Shown here: piece by piece, positions 9,121 through 24,150 of the stretch
How positions within the stretch are numbered: position 1 is the first letter of the stretch
Layout of the letters: each line of letters begins with the position of its first letter
DNA from: Pratylenchus scribneri
Taxonomy: Eukaryota > Nematoda > Chromadorea > Rhabditida > Pratylenchidae
Direction: 5' to 3'
Assembly (NCBI GenBank): GCA_030063045.1
Contig: JAQSEB010000207.1
Location: 1-64,000 of the forward strand
Length of the DNA: 64,000 nucleotides
Position numbers and translations under genes: made by a program
Notes under the pieces: generated by a model
The model's database searches: none
Told to the model about the DNA's origin: nothing
The model's input: the letters and a program-made list of their open reading frames with translations, nothing else

Positions 9121-12100
9121 TCTAATAATATTTTTGAAAAAAATTAAATTCTAGCCCCAAATTGGTCGGAAGATACTTTTCGATCGATTGAATTATTGAA
9201 TATTTTTGATAAAATTTATTAAAAATCAATAATGAGGTATTTTAAAAAATCGAAGGCTTTGATACCTCTATTTTAGAGTGAAGAATATGATTCTAATAAT
9301 ATTTTTGAAAAAAAATTAAATTCTGGCCTCAAAATGGTCATAAAATACTTTTCGATCGATTGAATTATTGAATATTTTTGATAAAATTTATTAAAAATCA
9401 ATAATGAGGTATTTTAAAAAATCGAAGGCTTTGATACCTCTATTTTAGAGTGAAGAATATGATTCTAATAATATTTTTGAAAAAAATTAAATTCTAGCCC
9501 CAAATTGGTCGGAAGATACTTTTCGATCGATTGAATTATTGAATATTTTTGATAAAATTTATTAAAAATCAATAATGAGGTATTTTAAAAAATCGAAGGC
9601 TTTGATACCTCTATTTTAGAGTGGAGAATATGATTCTAATAATATTTTTGAAAAAAAATTTAATTCTGGCCTCAAAATGGTCATAAAATACTTTTCGATC
9701 GATTGAATTATTGAATATTTTTGAAAAATTTATTAAAAATCAATAATGAGGTATTTTAAAAAATCGAAGGCTTTGATACCTCTATTTTAGAGTGAAGAAT
9801 ATGATTCTAATAATATTTTTGAAAAAAAATTAAATTCTGGCCTCAAAATGGTCATAAAATACTTTTCGATCGATTGAATTATTGAATATTTTTGAAAAAT
9901 TTATTAAAAATCAATAATGAGGTATTTTAAAAAATCGAAGGCTTTGATACCTCTATTTTAGAGTGGAGAATATGATTCTAATAATATTTTTGAAAAAAAT
10001 TTAATTCTGGCCTCAAAATGGTCATAAAATACTTTTCGATCGATTGAATTATTGAATATTTTTGAAAAATTTATTAAAAATCAATAATGAGGTATTTTAA
10101 AAAATCGAAGGCTTTGATACCTCTATTTTAGAGTGAAGAATATGATTCTAATAATATTTTTGAAAAAAATTAAATTCTAGCCCCAAATTGGTCGGAAGAT
10201 ACTTTTCGATCGATTGAATTATTGAATATTTTTGATAAAATTTATTAAAAATCAATAATGAGGTATTTTAAAAAATCGAAGGCTTTGATACCTCTATTTT
10301 AGAGTGAAGAATATGATTCTAATAATATTTTTGAAAAAAATTAAATTCTAGCCCCAAATTGGTCGGAAGATACTTTTCGATCGATTGAATTATTGAATAT
10401 TTTTGATAAAATTTATTAAAAATCAATAATGAGGTATTTTAAAAAATCGAAGGCTTTGATACCTCTATTTTAGAGTGAAGAATATGATTCTAATAATATT
10501 TTTGAAAAAAATTAAATTCTGGCCTCAAAATTGTCATAAAATACTTTTCGATCGATTGAATTATTGAATATTTTTGATAAAATTTATTAAAAATCAATAA
10601 TGAGGTATTTTAAAAAATCGAAGGCTTTGATACCTCTATTTTAGAGTGAAGAATATGATTCTAATAATATTTTTGAAAAAAATTAAATTCTAGCCCCAAA
10701 TTGGTCGGAAGATACTTTTCGATCGATTGAATTATTGAATATTTTTGATAAAATTTATTAAAAATCAATAATGAAGTATTTTAAAAAATCGAAGGCTTTG
10801 ATACCTCTATTTTAGAGTGAAGAATATGATTCTAATAATATTTTTGAAAAAAATTAAATTCTAGCCCCAAATTGGTCGGAAGATACTTTTCGATCGATTG
10901 AATTATTGAATATTTTTGATAAAATTTATTAAAAATCAATAATGAGGTATTTTAAAAAATCGAAGGCTTTGATACCTCTATTTTAGAGTGGAGAATATGA
11001 TTCTAATAATATTTTTGAAAAAAAATTTAATTCTGGCCTCAAAATGGTCATAAAATACTTTTCGATCGATTGAATTATTGAATATTTTTGAAAAATTTAT
11101 TAAAAATCAATAATGAGGTATTTTAAAAAATCGAAGGCTTTGATACCTCTATTTTAGAGTGAAGAATATGATTCTAATAATATTTTTGAAAAAAAATTAA
11201 ATTCTGGCCTCAAAATGGTCATAAAATACTTTTCGATCGATTGAATTATTGAATATTTTTGATAAAATTTATTAAAAATCAATAATGAGGTATTTTAAAA
11301 AATCGAAGGCTTTGATACCTCTATTTTAGAGTGAAGAATATGATTCTAATAATATTTTTGAAAAAAATTAAATTCTGGCCTCAAAATTGTCATAAAATAC
11401 TTTTCGATCGATTGAATTATTGAATATTTTTGATAAAATTTATTAAAAATCAATAATGAGGTATTTTAAAAAATCGAAGGCTTTGATACCTCTATTTTAG
11501 AGTGTAGAATATGATTCTAATAATATTTTTGAAAAAAATTAAATTCTGGCTTCAAAATTGTCATAAAATACTTTTCGATCGATTGAATTATTGAATATTT
11601 TTGATAAAATTTATTAAAAATCAATAATGAGGTATTTTAAAAAATCGAAGGCTTTGATACCTCTATTTTAGAGTGAAGAATATGATTCTAATAATATTTT
11701 TGAAAAAAATTAAATTCTAGCCCCAAATTGGTCGGAAGATACTTTTCGATCGATTGAATTATTGAATATTTTTGATAAAATTTATTAAAAATCAATAATG
11801 AGGTATTTTAAAAAATCGAAGGCTTTGATACCTCTATTTTAGAGTGAAGAATATGATTCTAATAATATTTTTGAAAAAAATTAAATTCTGGCCTCAAAAT
11901 TGTCATAAAATACTTTTCGATCGATTGAATTATTGAATATTTTTGATAAAATTTATTAAAAATCAATAATGAGGTATTTTAAAAAATCGAAGGCTTTGAT
12001 ACCTCTATTTTAGAGTGAAGAATATGATTCTAATAATATTTTTGAAAAAAATTAAATTCTAGCCCCAAATTGGTCGGAAGATACTTTTCGATCGATTGAA

Positions 12101-15080
12101 TTATTGAATATTTTTGATAAAATTTATTAAAAATCAATAATGAGGTATTTTAAAAAATCGAAGGCTTTGATACCTCTATTTTAGAGTGAAGAATATGATT
12201 CTAATAATATTTTTGAAAAAAATTAAATTCTGGCCTCAAAATTGTCATAAAATACTTTTCGATCGATTGAATTATTGAATATTTTTGATAAAATTTATTA
12301 AAAATCAATAATGAGGTATTTTAAAAAATCGAAGGCTTTGATACCTCTATTTTAGAGTGAAGAATATGATTCTAATAATATTTTTGAAAAAAATTAAATT
12401 CTAGCCCCAAATTGGTCGGAAGATACTTTTCGATCGATTGAATTATTGAATATTTTTGATAAAATTTATTAAAAATCAATAATGAGGTATTTTAAAAAAT
12501 CGAAGGCTTTGATACCTCTATTTTAGAGTGAAGAATATGATTCTAATAATATTTTTGAAAAAAATTAAATTCTGGCCTCAAAATTGTCATAAAATACTTT
12601 TCGATCGATTGAATTATTGAATATTTTTGATAAAATTTATTAAAAATCAATAATGAGGTATTTTAAAAAATCGAAGGCTTTGATACCTCTATTTTAGAGT
12701 GAAGAATATGATTCTAATAATATTTTTGAAAAAAATTAAATTCTAGCCCCAAATTGGTCGGAAGATACTTTTCGATCGATTGAATTATTGAATATTTTTG
12801 ATAAAATTTATTAAAAATCAATAATGAGGTATTTTAAAAAATCGAAGGCTTTGATACCTCTATTTTAGAGTGAAGAATATGATTCTAATAATATTTTTGA
12901 AAAAAATTAAATTCTAGCCCCAAATTGGTCGGAAGATACTTTTCGATCGATTGAATTATTGAATATTTTTGATAAAATTTATTAAAAATCAATAATGAGG
13001 TATTTTAAAAAATCGAAGGCTTTGATACCTCTATTTTAGAGTGAAGAATATGATTCTAATAATATTTTTGAAAAAAATTAAATTCTGGCCTCAAAATTGT
13101 CATAAAATACTTTTCGATCGATTGAATTATTGAATATTTTTGATAAAATTTATTAAAAATCAATAATGAGGTATTTTAAAAAATCGAAGGCTTTGATACC
13201 TCTATTTTAGAGTGAAGAATATGATTCTAATAATATTTTTGAAAAAAATTAAATTCTGGCCTCAAAATTGTCATAAAATACTTTTCGATCGATTGAATTA
13301 TTGAATATTTTTGATAAAATTTATTAAAAATCAATAATGAGGTATTTTAAAAAATCGAAGGCTTTGATACCTCTATTTTAGAGTGAAGAATATGATACTA
13401 ATAATATTTTTGAAAAAAATTAAATTCTGGCCTCAAAATTGTCATAAAATACTTTTCGATCGATTGAATTATTGAATATTTTTGATAAAATTTATTAAAA
13501 ATCAATAATGAGGTATTTTAAAAAATCGAAGGCTTTGATACCTCTATTTTAGAGTGAAGAATATGATTCTAATAATATTTTTGAAAAAAATTAAATTCTG
13601 GCCTCAAAATTGTCATAAAATACTTTTCGATCGATTGAATTATTGAATATTTTTGATAAAATTTATTAAAAATCAATAATGAGGTATTTTAAAAAATCGA
13701 AGGCTTTGATACCTCTATTTTAGAGTGTAGAATATGATTCTAATAATATTTTTGAAAAAAATTAAATTCTGGCCTCAAAATTGTCATAAAATACTTTTCG
13801 ATCGATTGAATTATTGAATATTTTTGATAAAATTTATTAAAAATCAATAATGAGATATTTTAAAAAATCGAAGGCTTTGATACCTCTATTTTAGAGTGTA
13901 GAATATGATTCTAATAATATTTTTGAAAAAAATTAAATTCTGGCCTCAAAATTGTCATAAAATACTTTTCGATCGATTGAATTATTGAATATTTTTGATA
14001 AAATTTATTAAAAATCAATAATGAGGTATTTTAAAAAATCGAAGGCTTTGATACCTCTATTTTAGAGTGAAGAATATGATTCTAATAATATTTTTGAAAA
14101 AAATTAAATTCTGGCCTCAAAATTGTCATAAAATACTTTTCGATCGATTGAATTATTGAATATTTTTGATAAAATTTATTAAAAATCAATAATGAGGTAT
14201 TTTAAAAAATCGAAGGCTTTGATACCTCTATTTTAGAGTGTAGAATATGATTCTAATAATATTTTTGAAAAAAATTAAATTCTGGCCTCAAAATTGTCAT
14301 AAAATACTTTTCGAACGATTGAATTATTGAATATTTTTGATAAAATTTATTAAAAATCAATAATGAGGTATTTTAAAAAATCAAAGGCTTTGATACCTCT
14401 ATTTTAAAGTGAAGAATATGATTCTAATAATATTTTTGAAAAAAATTAAATTCTAGCCCCAAATTGGTCGGAAGATACTTTTCGATCGATTGAATTATTG
14501 AATATTTTTGATAAAATTTATTAAAAATCAATAATGAGGTATTTTAAAAAATCGAAGGCTTTGATACCTCTATTTTAGAGTGAAGAATATGATTCTAATA
14601 ATATTTTTGAAAAAAATTAAATTCTGGCCTCAAAATTGTCATAAAATACTTTTCGATCGATTGAATTATTGAATATTTTTGATAAAATTTATTAAAAATC
14701 AATAATGAGGTATTTTAAAAAATCGAAGGCTTTGATACTTCTATTTTAGAGTGAAGAATATGATTCTAATAATATTTTTGAAAAAAATTAAATTCTGGCC
14801 TCAAAATTGTCATAAAATACTTTTCGATCGATTGAATTATTGAATATTTTTGATAAAATTTATTAAAAATCAATAATGAGGTATTTTAAAAAATCGAAGG
14901 CTTTGATACCTCTATTTTAGAGTGAAGAATATGATTCTAATAATATTTTTGAAAAAAAATTAAATTCTAGCCCCAAATTGGTCGGAAGATACTTTTCGAT
15001 CGATTGAATTATTGAATATTTTTGATAAAATTTATTAAAAATCAATAATGAGGTATTTTAAAAAATCGAAGGCTTTGATA
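9121..15080 (+). repeat. Domain of alternating B and C monomers
   Basis: Two 171-bp types alternate: B, with CTAGCCCCAAATTGGTCGGA, and C, with CTGGCCTCAAAATTGTCAT. They form a clear 341-342-bp dimer ladder at about 11.7-12.9 kb, with some BB and CC runs. From about 13.1 to 14.3 kb type C runs almost alone, several copies carrying AGTGTAG. A-type copies intervene near 9.3-10.1 and 11.0-11.2 kb. Confidence 0.75.
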
Positions 15081-18000
15081 CCTCTATTTTAGAGTGGAGA
15101 ATATGATTCTAATAATATTTTTCAAAAAAATTAAATTCTGGCCTCAAAATGGTCATAAAATACTTTTCGATCGATTGAATTATTTTGATAAAATTTATTA
15201 AAAATCAATAATGAGGTATTTTAAAAAATCGAAGGCTTTGATACCTCTATTTTAGAGTGGAGAATATGATTCTAATAATATTTTTCAAAAAAATTAAATT
15301 CTGGCCTCAAAATGGTCATAAAATACTTTTCGATCGATTGAATTATTTTGATAAAATTTATTAAAAATCAATAATGAGGTATTTTAAAAAATCGAAGGCT
15401 TTGATACCTCTATTTTAGAGTGAAGAATATGATTCTAATAATATTTTTCAAAAAAATTAAATTCTGGCCTCAAAATGGTCATAAAATACTTTTCGATCGA
15501 TTGAATTATTTTGATAAAATTTATTAAAAATCAATAATGAGGTATTTTAAAAAATCGAAGGCTTTGATACCTCTATTTTAGAGTGAAGAATATGATTCTA
15601 ATAATATTTTTCAAAAAAATTAAATTCTGGCCTCAAAATGGTCATAAAATACTTTTCGATCGATTGAATTATTGAATATTTTTGATAAAATTTATTAAAA
15701 ATCAATAATGAGGTATTTTAAAAAATCGAAGGCTTTGATACCTATATTTTAGAGTGGAGAATATGATTCTAATGGAATTTTTCAAAAAAATTAAATTCTG
15801 GCCTCAAAATGGTCATAAAATACTTTTCGATCGATTGAATTATTGAATATTTTTGATAAAATTTATTAAAAATCAATAATGAGGTATTTTAAAAAATCGA
15901 AGGCTTTGATACCTCTATTTTAGAGTGGAGAATATGATTCTAATAATATTTTTGAAAAAAATTAAATTCTGGCCTCAAAATGGTCATAAAATACTTTTCG
16001 ATCGATTGAATTATTGAATATTTTTGATAAAATTTATTAAAAATCAATAATGAGGTATTTTAAAAAATCGAAGGCTTTGATACCTCTATTTTAGAGTGAA
16101 GAATATGATTCTAATAATATTTTTGAAAAAAATTAAATTCTGGCTTCAAAATGGTCATAAAATACTTTTCGATCGATTGAATTATTGAATATTTTTGATA
16201 AAATTTATTAAAAATCAATAATGAGTTATTTTAAAAAATCGAAGGCTTTGATACCTCTATTTTAGAGTGAAGAATATGATTCTAATAATATTTTTGAAAA
16301 AAAATTAAATTCTGGCCTCAAAATGGTCATAAAATACTTTTCGATCGATTGAATTATTGAATATTTTTGATAAAATTTATTAAAAATCAATAATGAGGTA
16401 TTTTAAAAAATCGAAGGCTTTGATACCTCTATTTTAGAGTGAAGAATATGATTCTAATAATATTTTTGAAAAAAAATTAAATTCTGGCCTCAAAATGGTC
16501 ATAAAATACTTTTCGATCGATTGAATTATTGAATATTTTTGATAAAATTTATTAAAAATCAATAATGAGGTATTTTAAAAAATCGAAGGCTTTGATACCT
16601 CTATTTTAGAGTGAAGAATATGATTCTAATAATATTTTTGAAAAAAATTAAATTCTAGCCCCAAATTGGTCGGAAGATACTTTTCGATCGATTGAATTAT
16701 TGAATATTTTTGATAAAATTTATTAAAAATCAATAATGAGGTATTTTAAAAAATCGAAGGCTTTGATACTTCTATTTTAGAGTGAAGAATATGATTCTAA
16801 TAATATTTTTGAAAAAAATTAAATTCTGGCCTCAAAATTGTCATAAAATACTTTTCGATCGATTGAATTATTGAATATTTTTGATAAAATTTATTAAAAA
16901 TCAATAATGAGGTATTTTAAAAAATCGAAGGCTTTGATACCTCTATTTTAGAGTGAAGAATATGATTCTAATAATATTTTTGAAAAAAATTAAATTCTGG
17001 CCTCAAAATGGTCATAAAATACTTTTCGATCGATTGAATTATTGAATATTTTTGATAAAATTTATTAAAAATCAATAATGAGGTATTTTAAAAAATCGAA
17101 GGCTTTGATACCTCTATTTTAGAGTGAAGAATATGATTCTAATAATATTTTTGAAAAAAAATTAAATTCTGGCCTCAAAATGGTCATAAAATACTTTTCG
17201 ATCGATTGAATTATTGAATATTTTTGATAAAATTTATTAAAAATCAATAATGAGGTATTTTAAAAAATCGAAGGCTTTGATACCTCTATTTTAGAGTGAA
17301 GAATATGATTCTAATAATATTTTTGAAAAAAATTAAATTCTGGCCTCAAAATTGTCATAAAATACTTTTCGATCGATTGAATTATTGAATATTTTTGATA
17401 AAATTTATTAAAAATCAATAATGAGGTATTTTAAAAAATCGAAGGCTTTGATACCTCTATTTTAGAGTGAAGAATATGATTCTAATAATATTTTTCAAAA
17501 AAATTAAATTCTGGCCTCAAAATGGTCATAAAATACTTTTCGATCGATTGAATTATTGAATATTTTTGATAAAATTTATTAAAAATCAATAATGAGGTAT
17601 TTTAAAAAATCGAAGGCTTTGATACCTCTATTTTAGAGTGGAGAATATGATTCTAATGGAATTTTTCAAAAAATTAAATTATGGCCTCAAAATGGTCATA
17701 AAATACTTTTCGATCGATTGAATTATTGAATATTTTTGATAAAATTTATTAAAAATCAATAATGAGGTATTTTAAAAAATCGAGGCTTTGATACCTCTAT
17801 TTTAGAGTGAAGAATATGATTCTAATAATATTTTTGAAAAAAATTAAATTCTGGCCTCAAAATGGTCATAAAATACTTTTCGATCGATTGAATTATTGAA
17901 TATTTTTGATAAAATTTATTAAAAATCAATAATGAGGTATTTTAAAAAATCGAAGGCTTTGATACCTCTATTTTAGAGTGAAGAATATGATTCTAATAAT

Positions 18001-20400
18001 ATTTTTCAAAAAAATTAAATTCTGGCCTCAAAATGGTCATAAAATACTTTTCGATCGATTGAATTATTGAATATTTTTGATAAAATTTATTAAAAATCAA
18101 TAATGAGGTATTTTAAAAAATCGAAGGCTTTGATACCTCTATTTTAGAGTGAAGAATATGATTCTAATAATATTTTTCAAAAAAATTAAATTCTGGCCTC
18201 AAAATGGTCATAAAATACTTTTCGATCGATTGAATTATTGAATATTTTTGATAAAATTTATTAAAAATCAATAATGAGGTATTTTAAAAAATCGAAGGCT
18301 TTGATACCTCTATTTTAGAGTGGAGAATATGATTCTAATGGAATTTTTCAAAAAATTAAATTATGGCCTCAAAATGGTCATAAAATACTTTTCGATCGAT
18401 TGAATTATTGAATATTTTTGAAAAATTTATTAAAAATCAATAATGAGGTATTTTAAAAAATCGAAGGCTTTGATACCTCTATTTTAGAGTGAAGAATATG
18501 ATTCTAATAATATTTTTGAAAAAATTAAATTCTGGCCTCAAAATGGTCATAAAATACTTTTCGATCGATTGAATTATTTTGATAAAATTTATTAAAAATC
18601 AATAATGAGGTATTTTAAAAAATCGAAGGCTTTGATACCTCTATTTTAGAGTGAAGAATATGATTCTAATAATATTTTTCAAAAAAATTAAATTCTGGCC
18701 TCAAAATGGTCATAAAATACTTTTCGATCGATTGAATTATTTTGATAAAATTTATTAAAAATCAATAATGAGGTATTTTAAAAAATCGAAGGCTTTGATA
18801 CCTCTATTTTAGAGTGGAGAATATGATTCTAATAATATTTTTCAAAAAAATTAAATTCTGGCCTCAAAATGGTCATAAAATACTTTTCGATCGATTGAAT
18901 TATTGAATATTTTTGATAAAATTTATTAAAAATCAATAATGAGGTATTTTAAAAAATCGAAGGCTTTGATACCTCTATTTTAGAGTGAAGAATATGATTC
19001 TAATAATATTTTTGAAAAAAATTAAATTCTGGCCTCAAAATTGTCATAAAATACTTTTCGATCGATTGAATTATTGAATATTTTTGATAAAATTTATTAA
19101 AAATCAATAATGAGGTATTTTAAAAAATCGAAGGCTTTGATACCTCTATTTTAGAGTGAAGAATATGATTCTAATAATATTTTTGAAAAAAATTAAATTC
19201 TGGCCTCAAAATTGTCATAAAATACTTTTCGATCGATTGAATTATTGAATATTTTTGATAAAATTTATTAAAAATCAATAATGAGGTATTTTAAAAAATC
19301 GAAGGCTTTGATACCTCTATTTTAGAGTGAAGAATATGATTCTAATAATATTTTTGAAAAAAATTAAATTCTGGCCTCAAAATTGTCATAAAATACTTTT
19401 CGATCGATTGAATTATTGAATATTTTTGATAAAATTTATTAAAAATCAATAATGAGGTATTTTAAAAAATCGAAGGCTTTGATACCTCTATTTTAGAGTG
19501 AAGAATATGATTCTAATAATATTTTTGAAAAAAATTAAATTCTGGCCTCAAAATTGTCATAAAATACTTTTCGATCGATTGAATTATTGAATATTTTTGA
19601 TAAAATTTATTAAAAATCAATAATGAGGTATTTTAAAAAATCGAAGGCTTTGATACCTCTATTTTAGAGTGGAGAATATGATTCTAATAATATTTTTCAA
19701 AAAAATTAAATTCTGGCCTCAAAATGGTCATAAAATACTTTTCGATCGATTGAATTATTGAATATTTTTGATAAAATTTATTAAAAATCAATAATGAGGT
19801 ATTTTAAAAAATCGAAGGCTTTGATACCTCTATTTTAGAGTGAAGAATATGATTCTAATAATATTTTTGAAAAAAATTAAATTCTAGCCCCAAATTGGTC
19901 GGAAGATACTTTTCGATCGATTGAATTATTGAATATTTTTGATAAAATTTATTAAAAATCAATAATGAGGTATTTTAAAAAATCGAAGACTTTGATACCT
20001 CTATTTTAGAGTGAAGAATATGATTCTAATAATATTTTTGAAAAAAATTAAATTCTGGCCTCAAAATTGTCATAAAATACTTTTCGATCGATTGAATTAT
20101 TGAATATTTTTGATAAAATTTATTAAAAATCAATAATGAGGTATTTTAAAAAATCGAAGGCTTTGATACCTCTATTTTAGAGTGAAGAATATGATTCTAA
20201 TAATATTTTTGAAAAAAATTAAATTCTAGCCCCAAATTGGTCGGAAGATACTTTTCGATCGATTGAATTATTGAATATTTTTGATAAAATTTATTAAAAA
20301 TCAATAATGAGGTATTTTAAAAAATCGAAGGCTTTGATACCTCTATTTTAGAGTGAAGAATATGATTCTAATAATATTTTTGAAAAAAATTAAATTCTGG
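15081..20400 (+). repeat. Mixed domain where the 163-bp monomer first appears
   Basis: The first 163-bp copies, in which GAATTATTGAATATTTTTGA is replaced by GAATTATTTTGA, appear around 15180-15510 and again at 18570-18750. They usually come with TTTTTCAAAAAAATT. A variant with AATGGAATTTTTCAAAAAATTAAATTATGG, marked by its ATGG at 17681 and 18363 (682 bp, four monomers), appears here. C runs occupy about 19.0-19.6 kb. Confidence 0.7.
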
Positions 20401-23400
20401 CCTCAAAATTGTCATAAAATACTTTTCGATCGATTGAATTATTGAATATTTTTGATAAAATTTATTTAAAATCAATAATGAGATATTTTAAAAAATCGAA
20501 GGCTTTGATACCTCTATTTTAGAGTGAAGAATATGATTCTAATAATATTTTTGAAAAAAATTAAATTCTGGCCTCAAAATGGTCATAAAATACTTTTCGA
20601 TCGATTGAATTATTGAATATTTTTGATAAAATTTATTTAAAATCAATAATGAGATATTTTAAAAAATCGAAGGCTTTGATACCTCTATTTTAGAGTGAAG
20701 AATATGATTCTAATAATATTTTTGAAAAAAATTAAATTCTGGCCTCAAAATTGTCATAAAATACTTTTCGATCGATTGAATTATTGAATATTTTTGATAA
20801 AATTTATTAAAAATCAATAATGAGGTATTTTAAAAAATCGAAGGCTTTGATACCTCTATTTTAGAGTGGAGAATATGATTCTAATGGAATTTTTCAAAAA
20901 ATTAAATTATGGCCTCAAAATGGTCATAAAATACTTTTCGATCGATTGAATTATTGAATATTTTTGATAAAATTTATTAAAAATCAATAATGAGGTATTT
21001 TAAAAAATCGAAGGCTTTGATACCTCTATTTTAGAGTGAAGAATATGATTCTAATAATATTTTTGAAAAAAATTAAATTCTGGCCTCAAAATGGTCATAA
21101 AATACTTTTCGATCGATTGAATTATTGAATATTTTTGATAAAATTTATTAAAAATCAATAATGAGGTATTTTAAAAAATCGAAGGCTTTGATACCTCTAT
21201 TTTAGAGTGAAGAATATGATTCTAATAATATTTTTGAAAAAAATTAAATTCTGGCCTCAAAATGGTCATAAAATACTTTTCGATCGATTGAATTATTTTG
21301 ATAAAATTTATTAAAAATCAATAATGAGGTATTTTAAAAAATCGAAGGCTTTGATACCTCTATTTTAGAGTGAAGAATATGATTCTAATAATATTTTTCA
21401 AAAAAATTAAATTCTGGCCTCAAAATGGTCATAAAATACTTTTCGATCGATTGAATTATTTTGATAAAATTTATTAAAAATCAATAATGAGGTATTTTAA
21501 AAAATCGAAGGCTTTGATACCTCTATTTTAGAGTGGAGAATATGATTCTAATAATATTTTTCAAAAAAATTAAATTCTGGCCTCAAAATGGTCATAAAAT
21601 ACTTTTCGATCGATTGAATTATTGAATATTTTTGATAAAATTTATTAAAAATCAATAATGAGGTATTTTAAAAAATCGAAGGCTTTGATACCTCTATTTT
21701 AGAGTGAAGAATATGATTCTAATAATATTTTTGAAAAAAATTAAATTCTAGCCCCAAATTGGTCGGAAGATACTTTTCGATCGATTGAATTATTGAATAT
21801 TTTTGATAAAATTTATTAAAAATCAATAATGAGGTATTTTAAAAAATCGAAGGCTTTGATACCTCTATTTTAGAGTGAAGAATATGATTCTAATAATATT
21901 TTTGAAAAAAATTAAATTCTGGCCTCAAAATTGTCATAAAATACTTTTCGATCGATTGAATTATTGAATATTTTTGATAAAATTTATTTAAAATCAATAA
22001 TGAGATATTTTAAAAAATCGAAGGCTTTGATACCTCTATTTTAGAGTGAAGAATATGATTCTAATAATATTTTTGAAAAAAATTAAATTCTGGCCTCAAA
22101 ATGGTCATAAAATACTTTTCGATCGATTGAATTATTGAATATTTTTGATAAAATTTATTTAAAATCAATAATGAGATATTTTAAAAAATCGAAGGCTTTG
22201 ATACCTCTATTTTAGAGTGAAGAATATGATTCTAATAATATTTTTGAAAAAAATTAAATTCTGGCCTCAAAATTGTCATAAAATACTTTTCGATCGATTG
22301 AATTATTGAATATTTTTGATAAAATTTATTTAAAATCAATAATGAGATATTTTAAAAAATCGAAGGCTTTGATACCTCTATTTTAGAGTGAAGAATATGA
22401 TTCTAATAATATTTTTGAAAAAAATTAAATTCTGGCCTCAAAATGGTCATAAAATACTTTTCGATCGATTGAATTATTTTGATAAAATTTATTAAAAATC
22501 AATAATGAGGTATTTTAAAAAATCGAAGGCTTTGATACCTCTATTTTAGAGTGAAGAATATGATTCTAATAATATTTTTGAAAAAAATTAAATTCTGGCC
22601 TCAAAATGGTCATAAAATACTTTTCGATCGATTGAATTATTGAATATTTTTGATAAAATTTATTTAAAATCAATAATGAGATATTTTAAAAAATCGAAGG
22701 CTTTGATACCTCTATTTTAGAGTGAAGAATATGATTCTAATAATATTTTTGAAAAAAATTAAATTCTGGCCTCAAAATTGTCATAAAATACTTTTCGATC
22801 GATTGAATTATTGAATATTTTTGATAAAATTTATTTAAAATCAATAATGAGATATTTTAAAAAATCGAAGGCTTTGATACCTCTATTTTAGAGTGAAGAA
22901 TATGATTCTAATAATATTTTTGAAAAAAATTAAATTCTGGCCTCAAAATGGTCATAAAATACTTTTCGATCGATTGAATTATTGAATATTTTTGATAAAA
23001 TTTATTTAAAATCAATAATGAGATATTTTAAAAAATCGAAGGCTTTGATACCTCTATTTTAGAGTGAAGAATATGATTCTAATAATATTTTTGAAAAAAA
23101 TTAAATTCTGGCCTCAAAATTGTCATAAAATACTTTTCGATCGATTGAATTATTGAATATTTTTGATAAAATTTATTTAAAATCAATAATGAGATATTTT
23201 AAAAAATCGAAGGCTTTGATACCTCTATTTTAGAGTGAAGAATATGATTCTAATAATATTTTTGAAAAAAATTAAATTCTGGCCTCAAAATGGTCATAAA
23301 ATACTTTTCGATCGATTGAATTATTGAATATTTTTGATAAAATTTATTTAAAATCAATAATGAGATATTTTAAAAAATCGAAGGCTTTGATACCTCTATT

Positions 23401-24150
23401 TTAGAGTGAAGAATATGATTCTAATAATATTTTTGAAAAAAATTAAATTCTGGCCTCAAAATGGTCATAAAATACTTTTCGATCGATTGAATTATTGAAT
23501 ATTTTTGATAAAATTTATTTAAAATCAATAATGAGATATTTTAAAAAATCGAAGGCTTTGATACCTCTATTTTAGAGTGAAGAATATGATTCTAATAATA
23601 TTTTTGAAAAAAATTAAATTCTGGCCTCAAAATTGTCATAAAATACTTTTCGATCGATTGAATTATTGAATATTTTTGATAAAATTTATTTAAAATCAAT
23701 AATGAGATATTTTAAAAAATCGAAGGCTTTGATACCTCTATTTTAGAGTGAAGAATATGATTCTAATAATATTTTTGAAAAAAATTAAATTCTGGCCTCA
23801 AAATGGTCATAAAATACTTTTCGATCGATTGAATTATTGAATATTTTTGATAAAATTTATTTAAAATCAATAATGAGATATTTTAAAAAATCGAAGGCTT
23901 TGATACCTCTATTTTAGAGTGAAGAATATGATTCTAATAATATTTTTGAAAAAAATTAAATTCTGGCCTCAAAATTGTCATAAAATACTTTTCGATCGAT
24001 TGAATTATTGAATATTTTTGATAAAATTTATTTAAAATCAATAATGAGATATTTTAAAAAATCGAAGGCTTTGATACCTCTATTTTAGAGTGAAGAATAT
24101 GATTCTAATAATATTTTTGAAAAAAATTAAATTCTGGCCTCAAAATGGTC
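20401..24150 (+). repeat. Domain of TTTATTTAAAATC/GAGATAT monomers
   Basis: Here most monomers carry TTTATTTAAAATC in place of TTTATTAAAAATC, linked to GAGATAT in place of GAGGTAT. From 21.9 kb, copies with AAAATTG and AAAATGG alternate, giving a two-monomer unit. A block around 20.8-21.9 kb has the ordinary GAGGTAT form and interrupts the run; it includes 163-bp copies and another AAATTATGG copy (20909). The GAGATAT change weakens the monomer hairpin in this domain. Confidence 0.75.
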